From Fragilaria crotonensis (Eukaryota; Bacillariophyta; Fragilariophyceae; Fragilariales; Fragilariaceae): DNA of 47,301 bases. Both the position numbers and the translations under genes were made by a program. Below are positions 30,768-39,656 of this stretch, in pieces. The first letter of the stretch is position 1; each line of letters begins with the position of its first letter. The notes below the pieces were generated by a model. That model made no database searches. It saw only the letters and a program-made list of their open reading frames with translations, and had not been told where the DNA came from. The DNA lies in the NCBI GenBank assembly GCA_022925895.1, contig JAKSYS010000501.1:1-47301 (forward strand), in the 5' to 3' direction.

Positions 30768-31237
30768 TTGAGAACACTCCGAACTGTTGGTAGACCTTCG
30801 GTATACCTGGTACTAATAATCATCAAGAACAACTGATTCTACGTGTATCATACTTGAAAAAATTATTACAGCAGTCCAACTTATCTTTTATAGTACTACT
30901 CGCTCTACCTCTGCCTACGTGATACTGGGAGTATCGTAGCTTGTGCGTATAAAAGTACCTGGTAATCTGGCCTCTGGTACACGTTTGCGTTGGTGCACAC
31001 GTTTGAGAGATTTCTCGGTTTTTTCTCGTTGTTGCTCGCGTGGTTGATGTGCTCTATGGCTCAATCCCACTTAAGTGCTCTTCCACGTTCACTCTTCTGC
31101 TCCCTCATTCTTGTGCAACGAGACTGATCATCGCGGGCTCCCACTCACAATTCCAAGACACCAGGCATTACTTAAGTAATCGTATCAGAATCCATTGATA
31201 TCCCAAGGACAACACTCTTTTCGACCAAATACAAACC
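30768..31237. promoter_or_regulatory. Upstream region of the glutamine amidotransferase gene
   Basis: No gene is supported. A CCTGGTAC word lies near 30809 and an AAGTACCTGG word near 30952-30961. The last 200 bp, rich in CT and ending CAAACC before the ATG, probably form the promoter and 5' UTR. Confidence 0.4.
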
Positions 31238-32289
31238 ATGTGTCAATTACTGGGGATGAACTGCGCAACTCCTACCGACTTCTCCTTCTCGTTCCGAGGT
31301 TTCTGTCAACGTGGAGGGACCACAGACATTCATTCACATGGATGGGGCTTGGCGATTTACGAGGGGCGAGGGTTAAGAACATTTCTTGACACGGAGCCAG
31401 CATCGACGTCCCCAGTCGCTGAGTTGGTGTCAGTGTACCCGATCAAGACCTACAACATGATGGCCCATGTCCGATACGCGACGCAAGGCGAAGTGTCGTT
31501 AGAGAATGTGCATCCATTTTCGAGAGAATTGGTACGTTCCTAAATTCACTATAGCCCTGGGCTGATGCGCTACCTAAAGTTGACATGTGTTCTCATCCAT
31601 CTTATTTTCCGGTGTCTCTGTAGTGGGGCATTCATTGGACCTTCTGTCACAATGGCGAAGTTCCTAAATTCTCCAGTGATATGAACCAGCACCCTCTGCT
31701 CGGAAATACTCAACCATCGGATGTATCTTACAATCCTGTCGGCGACACTGATTCTGAAGCCGTTTTCTGTGCTATTCTCAACAGTTTAAAAGCTGAGTTT
31801 AAGGACCTGCCTACTCTTCCCGTCTTGCACAAATTCATCAAGAAAGTGTGCGACGAAATTGTCGCAGGGCATGACAGCGACACAATTTTCAACTTTCTGC
31901 TGGGATGCGGTCAATATACGTTGTTTGCCTACAGCTGGCCTGGACGACGTCCAGGCTCAAAAGTCTGGAATGGACTGTGGTATATTATTCGCGAGCCGCC
32001 ATTCTCTACTGCACAATTGGTTGATTGCGACTACAGTATTGATTTTGCACAAGTCACAAACCCAGGAGATCGAGTGGCTGTCATTGCTACAAAACCATTA
32101 ACGAGCGAAGAAGGCTGGAGGGAATTCCAACGCGGCGAACTTCTCATGTTTGATCACGGCTTGCCTTACTCAGATCCTGAAATGTGTGCTAATGTCGAAC
32201 GACAAGGGCGTGGGTTGCAGAGCAAGACCTTTCGTAAAATGGGGCTGCTGGCCAGTTGCAATATATCGGCACCTACATTTGCTACCTAA
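31238..32289 (+). CDS. Class II glutamine amidotransferase (YafJ/DUG3 family), 2 exons
   Basis: Exon 1 is 31238-31531 and exon 2 is 31624-32289, together 319 residues. The protein opens M-C-Q-L-L-G-M-N, so Cys2 becomes the N-terminal nucleophile after Met removal. Family landmarks follow: Q-R-G-G, D-x-H-S-H-G-W-G-L-A-I-Y-E-G, H-V-R-Y-A-T-Q-G-E-V, N-V-H-P-F, C-H-N-G-E-V and G-D-T-D-S-E-A-V-F. It is like bacterial YafJ along its whole length and like yeast Dug3, which acts in glutathione breakdown. The intron separates N-V-H-P-F-S-R-E-L from W-G-I-H-W-T. The C-terminal residues after about 275 are longer than in YafJ and lack a known motif. Confidence 0.88.
31532..31623 (+). other. 92-bp intron of the amidotransferase gene
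   Basis: It begins GTACGTTCC and ends TGTCTCTGTAG, is phase 0, and without it the N-terminal and C-terminal halves of a YafJ-like protein join in frame. Unspliced reading hits TAA within a few codons. Confidence 0.85.
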
Positions 32290-32897
32290 CGACGCTGGGG
32301 TCTGTGACTTGCAGGATGAATCATTCTCAGTTGTTTTGCGGTTGTTATTGTAATTGCGCGGTAGAAAAACACTAGATCTGTTTAATTTATAGCGGAACCA
32401 TTGTTAACGATGCTTACAGCTATTAGGCGAGGCCTCTTTTAACCTGGTTGAGCTCGCGCCATTGGCAATGGCTTCAACCAAACCAAGTATCAAATTCCTA
32501 CTGCTGTTGTAAAAACCGATTCACAGACCAGGGTGGAACGTGTACGCGTCCCGGCTTATAATTGAAATCGTGTTTTGGCTACCATGTCATTCTCGGGCTG
32601 GAATAGTTCATTTCCACGGTATACTTCGCCGAGTCACGCTGAATCCCTCCACGAGGGAAAGATTCAATGCGGACGAGCTCCTCGGCAAAGCCGCGCTTTC
32701 AGCGGTTGAGATGGTACGCATGTTACGCGAGTCAATCTAGGGAAATTGAAATGCTAGCTATTGTGACAAACTAGGCCAAAGTCTCAGGTATAAAGGCATT
32801 TGCGCCAAAGTCTAGAATATTGAGCTGTTAGTCTTGGTTACGTGCATTATATCAGTGGCGGGAATTATGCTTCCCGTCGCGTAGTGTGGCGTCCTTT
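32290..32897. other. Gap between convergent genes, no gene seen
   Basis: These 608 bp lie between the amidotransferase stop and the end of the minus-strand membrane protein. I found no gene, RNA or repeat. A stretch at 32540-32740 is open in one frame, but it has no protein-like features. Confidence 0.45.
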
Positions 32898-34337
32898 CTA
32901 AGACATGATTCCTTCCGATGGCACAAGAGGAACTTTCATTTTTGTAAACCGAGATGCCTTTCTCTTGTTCATCCGATACAGAGCCACACTCAGTAAGAAA
33001 AATATCACCGAGGCAATGAGTAAACCGCGTGAAGCGGTGCTGGTGGTAGGTTGGCTCGCCATTGAAAACACCGTGGTCAAGCCAGCACTGGATCCCCGAT
33101 AGCCTCCGTAGCCGTAGGTCACCCCCAGTACTTCCACTTGAACGATAGTGCCTTGTTGATGAGCAATCGTAATGTCGCGAAAGTCAGCAGGGATCATCTC
33201 TGTCTTGGTTCTGAATTTCATACACTGGTTCACGTCCGTGTATCCAGCGTCATCGACACAATCAAAGGATTGGCCGTCCTCGTCTTCGCCTCCACCTTCT
33301 CGACCTTCCTTGAGATCAGAATTGAATCCAAGGTCATATGCCTTGCAAGGTTGGCAAACCTTGAACGCGTCAAAGGCATTGTTCCACTTAGTAAGATCCT
33401 CTTCCAAACTGTATACGGTACCCCACTCACTGTCGCTTTCCGAGCTCGACACGTACTTTCCTAAAACGTCTTCAACAGACATGTTGCCGGTGTAATCCAA
33501 GGAGCAACGACTATCTGTGTAGAGCCCAAGCCCTATGCGTCCTTCCACCATTGGTTTTGTTTCATAGTACAGGGTATTACCCCTTTCATCCAGCTGGCCG
33601 GTGCTGGTACAATCACATGGCCAGAGATGTCGATCGGTTTGCATGTAGCTGTATTCCTCATCTGACCATATGCAGACACCAGCATGCTTAAAAAGCTGTT
33701 CCATCCACTCGTGATAATTGGGTTCTTTGAAGAACCCCAACAAAGTAAATGACGTGCTCTTCAAGTGACAATCCATTTTCGCGCATCGGCCGTCTTTCGC
33801 CTTGCACGAACTGGAATCCCACTTGTTGTTAATGCGATCATAGAACTGGTATTCTCCGATGCCGCCGCCAGAATAGTTCAAATCAATGTAGGCTGCCCAC
33901 ATGAGGTACCTTTGGCATGCTGGTTCATCTTCACTGTCCTGTTCTTGGTCATTCTCTTGATCATCGCCGCACTCCTTGTGATTGTTACGAGGCGCATTAC
34001 AATCGATGAAGAAACCCAAGAGTCGCCATGCTTGAGAATAGTCATCATAGTAAGTTTCAGTGCCATCGATGAATTGCTTCTCATATTCACTGGCACTGCC
34101 CTTCAAAAGTCTGTCCAGGGCAATTTTAACTGCAGGGTTCGTATCCACTTCAGCCGATGCCTGAAACTCCATTCCAGGGTAGAGCGACATCCATTCCTTG
34201 CCTGTGTCTGGTACGTCTCCTCTCATCATGTAGCCAGGCACAGCCAAGCTCTTGTCGCTAACTCCCATCGACGATGCGGAAAATAAAATTAATAGATTCG
34301 TTGTAATCATGCAGGAAGCCACCATGTTTAGAGGCAT
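32898..34337 (-). CDS. Cys-rich secreted/type I membrane protein, diatom-type family
   Basis: From the ATG at 34337 (or 34325) the protein starts with a hydrophobic signal peptide (M-I-T-T-N-L-L-I-L-F-S-A-S-S). A Cys-rich lumenal part of about 400 residues follows, including F-I-D-C-N-A-P, R-C-A-K-M-D-C-H-L, L-L-G-F-F-K-E-P-N-Y, W-M-E-Q-L-F-K-H, W-N-N-A-F-D-A-F-K-V-C-Q-P-C-K-A-Y-D-L, and acidic loops. It has one C-terminal membrane anchor (L-L-I-A-S-V-I-F-F-L-L-S-V-A-L-Y) and a short basic tail. I recognise the style of large stramenopile surface proteins but know no function. It lies head to head with 34907-36397, which has the same architecture. The frame is intact. Confidence 0.7.
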   Translation of the reverse strand: MPLNMVASCMITTNLLILFSASSMGVSDKSLAVPGYMMRGDVPDTGKEWMSLYPGMEFQASAEVDTNPAVKIALDRLLKGSASEYEKQFIDGTETYYDDYSQAWRLLGFFIDCNAPRNNHKECGDDQENDQEQDSEDEPACQRYLMWAAYIDLNYSGGGIGEYQFYDRINNKWDSSSCKAKDGRCAKMDCHLKSTSFTLLGFFKEPNYHEWMEQLFKHAGVCIWSDEEYSYMQTDRHLWPCDCTSTGQLDERGNTLYYETKPMVEGRIGLGLYTDSRCSLDYTGNMSVEDVLGKYVSSSESDSEWGTVYSLEEDLTKWNNAFDAFKVCQPCKAYDLGFNSDLKEGREGGGEDEDGQSFDCVDDAGYTDVNQCMKFRTKTEMIPADFRDITIAHQQGTIVQVEVLGVTYGYGGYRGSSAGLTTVFSMASQPTTSTASRGLLIASVIFFLLSVALYRMNKRKASRFTKMKVPLVPSEGIMS

Positions 34338-34906
34338 GCACCCTTGACCCAGAAATGTGAAAGGTGTTGCGTGCGCAGATGGCAAATAATCTCACTGAGG
34401 AATTTGATCATCGTTAACACGTTTTGTACCTCCAATACATTCTGCATTTCTCAGAAACAGAAGCTGACCAGCTTGCCACATGAATTCAAAGGGTGTATAA
34501 GTGCAAATAAAATATATAAAAGTTGAGTTATTGCTTGTATACATTGATGGATGCCCATTGGAATGTACCTTGGTCGACTGTGATGGTGCATGTGTACGTC
34601 GATTCCCGATTAGTATTCGATTTGACGGGAATGATCTTATAAGTCAAACTTATACTACTATTAGTCAAACTTATACTAATATGTGTGCTCGACAATAATT
34701 CAGCGTCCTTTTTCGATTGCGGGTAAACACAACTGTAATTAAGATAAGCCATAATCGAAATTACTATCCCAAAATCACAGACATTTTCCCATAAGTAAAA
34801 TCACGTCAAATTTTTTGCTCACCAAAAATCGGTTTCTCCAAGGAGTTTGCGTATTCAGTACAACGATAGTCGTTTTGTGATACCTCTAGAGAGCTACTCG
34901 ACGACG
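34338..34906. promoter_or_regulatory. Shared upstream region of two divergent membrane-protein genes
   Basis: This AT-rich stretch of about 570 bp separates the two start codons. It contains a 21-bp direct tandem repeat (AGTCAAACTTATACTA, starting at 34642 and 34663), which may be a binding site for a shared regulator. No gene is supported. Confidence 0.5.
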
Positions 34907-36397
34907 ATGCTTTCGATTAAGACTCTGCCGGTCGTTGCCACGATCCTTTGGTTGTCTGTGGCAGTCAAGGACAGTGACTACTACCCCCCTGGTGTTTCCA
35001 ACCCGAATGTGAACCAGAAAATGTACTGGAAAGATGCTGTAAATGTTCTCCAAGACCTCGACCAATTCGAGAGTTTACACATCTTGTTTCACGGCTGTGT
35101 GTACGTGTCGTTCTTTTGTTCAACAGTCCCTTTCCTTGGAATCATTGTTTCTCACATTCTTTCTCAACATAACGTTTGGTGATGTGACAGATGGTCCAAA
35201 TACGGTGGTCGTTACGGCAACAATCAAGATGACAACGGAGACCAAAACATAGATGTCAACAACGGATGTGGTGGTGACGGAGGAGAGTATTTTTGGTACT
35301 TGGGACAAACTCAATGCTTTCGCGCCAATGTAGCATATTCCTTGTACGGCGTTCTCAGGGGCATCACATTCAGGAAATTTTTGTCAGAAGAGCACATACA
35401 TCAATTCATTCTTTACCACCTACGGCATTGAGAGCTTTGGTGGACCCTGGGTCTCGACATCGACACGGCCAACTCATATTGCACCACCCAGGAGCCTGAG
35501 AATGGGCAAAACGAGTATTATGTCGACGAAATTGACGATGACTATCTTAGCAGTAACGCGGAATTCATCAACTACCAAGCGTACACATCATTCGGAACGG
35601 GGTGTTCCGCCGGCAAATTTGTCACCGACAAATACTCTGGTGCCTTCTGCCGTGGTGATTTGTACATTGAGACTCTTGACACGCTGGATTCGTTTAACTC
35701 GGCGATTGAGTCCCTCGGATGCACTCAAATATATTCAAGGTCAAACAGCGGTGGCAGAGAATTAGAAAGTAACGACTACGATTTTGCAGACCAAGCGGCC
35801 GTCAGCGTTCTGTCCTTTTCAACTGCATGTGATATTCGTCAATATCCGCAAGAATGCCCAGATCCGTACGGGAAAAAAGTCGAGTATGCTTCGAATATGG
35901 AACGCTCGCTCTCTGGCATTGCCATGACTTCACGAAGTCCCATGCACACAGTGACGAATTTCTGTGCCTTCCTCTTTGTCATGTTTGGGTTGCTATTCGT
36001 TGCTATGGCGTACAATGTTCACAGCAAGGCTGCTCGCAAGTCAAAAGACGCGAGGATCAAACGCAATTTAAGAAGAATCAAGAAGCACGGGAGTGGCAAC
36101 CCACAAGAGGCTGTTCCTCCTCCTTCGCCTCCTCGGGGAAGTGGCGCATCTATCGAATCGTCGGAGGCCAACGATTCTTGGAACGTGTCAGCGACTATTT
36201 CACAAACCGCGGCGATGCTAAGGGAGAAGATACGATTCTTCACCGAGGGCGAAACCGCAAACCCTGTGACACCGAACGATGACGGTTCAGCCCCTTCTGG
36301 CGGTCAAGAAGAGGTGCCACCGCCACCGCAGAAACTGGAGGCCAAGAGAAGCCGATTGCATTCCTTTTCTCGCAGATTGTTTGGCAGGAAACAATAG
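34907..36397 (+). CDS. Cys-rich secreted/type I membrane protein (2 exons, two frameshifts)
   Basis: Exon 1 starts at the ATG at 34907 (M-L-S-I-K-T-L-P-V-V-A-T-I-L, a signal peptide) and ends at 35100; the intron is 35101-35190 (GTACGT...GTGACAG). The splice joins H-G-C-V to W-S-K-Y-G-G. The lumenal part includes G-Q-T-Q-C-F-R-A-N-V-A-Y-S-L-Y-G-V-L and several Cys. A C-terminal anchor (N-F-C-A-F-L-F-V-M-F-G-L-L-F-V-A-M-A-Y) precedes a long basic then Pro/Ser-rich cytosolic tail. The frame is lost near 35357-35361 (one G too many in GGGG) and restored near 35448-35452 (one G too few in GGG). Same layout as the divergent neighbour, although similarity between them is weak. Function unknown. Confidence 0.65.
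35101..35190 (+). other. 90-bp intron of the membrane-protein gene
   Basis: The donor is GTACGT and the acceptor GTGACAG. Splicing keeps the frame and restores a Val codon across the junction (GT + A). Reading through it gives a stop at 35180-35182. Confidence 0.7.
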
Positions 36398-36612
36398 TAG
36401 TCTAGATGACACGCAGTGAAGCAGTACTTGGTTTACAAGAGTTGTTTAAGGTGTCGTAGCATGTTAAACGCAGCTGTTCAGCTTTATTCGGAGCTAACTC
36501 CCTTCGATGGCCGACCCTTTCTTAATACGAGAATTCAAGAGTACTCCTGATAGACAATCGGTAGTTTATGGTGTACATAGTACGTAGTATGAATATAGAT
36601 TGTACTCTAGAT
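36398..36612. other. 3' flank of the membrane-protein gene
   Basis: No gene is seen. GTACATAGTACGTAG-type words occur near 36571-36586. The final CTCTAGAT (36605-36612) is the left target duplication of the next element. Confidence 0.5.
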
Positions 36613-37260
36613 CAGGGGGTCGGTGAAGTTAAACTTTAACTATACTACATACTACCCCTACGTAGGCTACAATAGTTTTAACTTAATACTGATGAGTACG
36701 TTGGGTTAGTTAACCTAAACTCCATGTCGTAAGTTGGAGTTAAAAGTGACCGGAATAACTGCATTTTTTGCAGCCCATAGTATTCAGTTTTTTAATAATT
36801 CCGAAGTTAACTGCAGTTATACTGCCCTATGGTACCAACGTACTAGTGGCATAGTGTACCGGAGTAACAAGGTCTGAGTACGACAAAATTGCGACATTTC
36901 ATGACGTGGATTGCACAAAAAGCGGAATATGTGACGTCATACAGAAAGATTTGACACCCCCTACTTTCCATTATGAGTAACATCCTACGCAAATTTTATA
37001 CGTAGCATTGAACACTAATTTCTCATTTGCCGGACATTAAAGTTAACTTTAACTTAAGTTACTACCGCCGTAACGTGGTAGTTAGTCAACGTAGGTCGCA
37101 GTATTTGGTTAAGTTATACTACGAGGTGCAGTTATTGGTCAGTTAATTTGGCACCTTGCAGTTTTAAGTCACTTTATTTTCTGAAATTTCGCTTCAGTTA
37201 GTTACTGCAGTTAACTAACTGCAGTTAACTGCAGCGGTAGTAACTTATCACCGACCCCTG
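36613..37260. mobile_element. hAT-type non-autonomous element, 648 bp
   Basis: The left end reads CAGGGGGTCGGTGA and the right end is its complement with one G fewer, TCACCGACCCCTG; CAGGGGTCGG is a classical hAT terminus. CTCTAGAT flanks the left end (36605-36612) and reappears two bases after the right end (37263-37270), the offset being one extra CT in a CTCT run. Inside there is no transposase but many copies of GTTAACT and AGTTAAC-like words in both orientations, probably subterminal binding sites or remnants of internal duplication. Confidence 0.8.
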
Positions 37261-37462
37261 CTCTCTAGATAGTATGCATAGTATTAGCTCCTCCTTCTAT
37301 CATACGGTATAATACCTATACGCTGCTCCTGTAGTATCGTTACTCGATCAATTCCCTTATTGCAGTAACTACTAGACGTGTATTGTAGTTTCGGGTCTTG
37401 TCTTTATTGGTCAACCATTTTGAGTCGACCTCCTACAGCACAACTAAGGATCACTATCAACC
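37261..37462 (+). promoter_or_regulatory. Upstream region of the PPIL2-like gene
   Basis: A 202-bp stretch between the hAT element and the start codon at 37463 (context ACCATGGTG). It must contain the core promoter unless the element provides it. A TATAATACC word lies near 37308-37316; its role is unknown. Confidence 0.35.
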
Positions 37463-39074
37463 ATGGTGAAACGCCAAAAGGAAAAACAGTATCAGTCAGC
37501 CACTGAACACAAGGCGAATTCTCAATTGAGGGCAGGTGGCAAGAGTGGCGCTGGGAATGGCCCAGAACGACGATTACCCTTTCACTGCTGTGCATTGACG
37601 TTGACACCTTACCAGCACCCTGTTTGCACCTCGAATGGAATCGTCTTTGAGAACACAGCCCTTCTTCCTTTCTTGTTGACCCATAAGAAAGATCCAGTCA
37701 CTGGTGAGCCGCGAACAACGAGAGATGTTATCACACTTAACATAGACAAGGACGAGGAAGGACAGTGGCAGTGCCCTATCCTAACCAAACCCTTTAGTGA
37801 TCACAGCAAGATAGTCGCCATTCGGCATGGGAATGAGGCCAATGTGTATTCATGGCAAGCTTATCATGAACTGAATCTTAAAACGAAGAATATGGAGGAT
37901 TTGATTTCTGGCGAGAAATTCACGAAAGCGGATGTCATGATCCTCAATGATCCCGATGATCTTGAGTTAAACAAAGCGAGAGATATCAATAACTTTCACC
38001 ACGTATTACATGCTCGGTCGCTAGAGGATTCGAGACCGGGCACGAGCAGCGATCTGTAACGGCAACACGTGTTATGGAGAAACTTGCGGCCTACAAGCGG
38101 AGTGTCGCTCTGGCAAGTAATGGTGGTGGAGACTCCAGAAACCGAGGATAACAAGTGAAATGGTGACCGGAGCAAAGATGACCTCAGGTATGACTTCCGG
38201 ATCGTTGACAAGCTCTTCGATGAATATCTCCAGCACGAGCGAGTCTCGTGAAGCCACCCAGGAAGAGATTCTGCAGGCTCAGTTCGCGGTTATGAAGAAA
38301 CGGAAGCGGAAGGGCTACGCGACACTGCACACCAACATGGGTGACATTGGCTTGGAGCTACACTGTGACATTGCTCCAGAACATGCACCAACTTCTTGGG
38401 GCTTGCCGAATCAGGAATATACAATGGATCTAACTTTCATAGACTTATTCCTAGTTTCATGATTCAAGGCGGTAAAGGTGATCCAGACGATTCCTTATGG
38501 GGTGGTCCATTCAATGACGAATTTGATGATCGTCTCAAACACGACGACGAAGGGATCTTGTCCATGGCTAATTCAGGTCCCAGAACAAATAAGCGGCAAT
38601 TTTTTCTTACGTTCGCACCAGCGCCGCACCTGGACCGCAAGCATAGCATATTTGGGCGAGTAATACAAGGGAAAAATGTGTTGAGGGAAATGAAGAAAGT
38701 ACCGACCGGCAAGAAAGATCGTCCAGTTCATGATATCACGATTACTGGGATCACTGTGCTTGTGAACCCAGCAAAGAAGCAGAAGAGTTGGAGCGCGAGA
38801 GAAATAGAAAAGTTGATCAGCCAGCAAGCCAGCCATGTACAGTCGCGGGATGCGTCGGCATTGGGAAAAACGCTAGCCAAGCCAAGCCAGAAACGTTGCC
38901 CATTGCCAGCTCATTGCGTGAAAGTGGTGCCCCAGCCATTGGCAAGTATCTGTCACAACGACTCACACCGTCTGCTGCAACTGCTAGTACCGAAGTCGAA
39001 GGTCTTGTGGAAAAGGCCAGCCGGTTGCCACCGCCGCCCAGAAGAGTACTTTCGGTGACTTCAGCGGTTGGTGA
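37463..39074 (+). CDS. PPIL2: PPIL2/CYP60-type U-box cyclophilin (several frameshifts)
   Basis: The N-terminus has M-V-K-R-Q-K-E-K and a U-box-like domain at residues about 35-110 (R-L-P-F-H-C-C-A-L-T-L-T-P-Y, P-V-C-T-S-N-G-I-V-F-E, C-P-I-L-T-K-P-F). The link A-N-V-Y-S-W-Q-A-Y-H-E-L-N-L-K-T-K-N is also typical of PPIL2. The cyclophilin domain reads G-Y-A-T-L-H-T-N-M-G-D-I-G-L-E-L-H-C-D, F-H-R-L-I-P-S-F-M-I-Q-G-G, G-I-L-S-M-A-N-S-G-P, N-K-R-Q-F-F-L-T-F and K-H-S-I-F-G-R-V-I. PPIL2 is a spliceosome-associated ubiquitin ligase/prolyl isomerase in the nucleus. The frame changes near 38055, 38150, 38390, 38800 and 39040, each by a single base. I place the end at 39074, where one frame gives the family-like ending F-G-D-F-S-G-W. 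Confidence 0.85.
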
Positions 39075-39123
39075 TACCCATGTCCCTTCTAATCCCAGTA
39101 CTTGTATCTTGTTTAAGACGTGA

Positions 39124-39656
39124 CGCCTTTCTCCAGGCTACCCAAGGGGAGGGGCGCTAGAACTTCGGTTGTTACCTAAAGATAGCGACAGTCCCCATTC
39201 GACGTCGGAACTTTTACAATGATCGGAGCCGTGACCTAATCCTAGCAAAAAAAAATGAGAACACAAATTGATAGGCATGTTAAAGCCTGCTGAGTTGGAA
39301 TAGGGTCAAGCACGACGAAGAAAGGAAGAGTAAATCTGAACTCCAGTAACTCAGAGGTATGAGAAGCGAACGAGCGCATGACACACTGGCCGTGACTTAC
39401 TAGTAGCAACTAACAAATGACAATACCAACTGACAGATATGCTCAAACCTGCGAGTCGGAATATGGTCGAACGAGGAAGGAAAGGTTTAACGTGTAACTC
39501 AGAGGTAAGAGCAGCTTACAGAGTAAAGGAGAGGTAAGGGATAACACACTTGCCATGCGCGTCTGGTTAGTACCAATATCCACTTGAATGAGTTACTACC
39601 TTAAAGTGGAAGACTGCAACAGCAAAATAGTCGGAGTTTTGCACATAAATTCATGA
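39124..39656. repeat. Two diverged tandem copies of a ~170-bp unit
   Basis: Copy 1 (about 39253-39415) and copy 2 (about 39416-39590) share blocks in the same order: AATGA-AA, AT-GGCATGTTAAAGCCTG versus ATATGCTCAAACCTG, GTCGGAATA versus GTTGGAATA, GGTC-A-CGA, AACTCAGAGGTA, AACACACTTGCC versus GACACACTGGCC. They differ by many small changes, so the duplication is old. No protein is supported. The segment separates the convergent PPIL2-like and ABC1-kinase genes. Confidence 0.6.
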
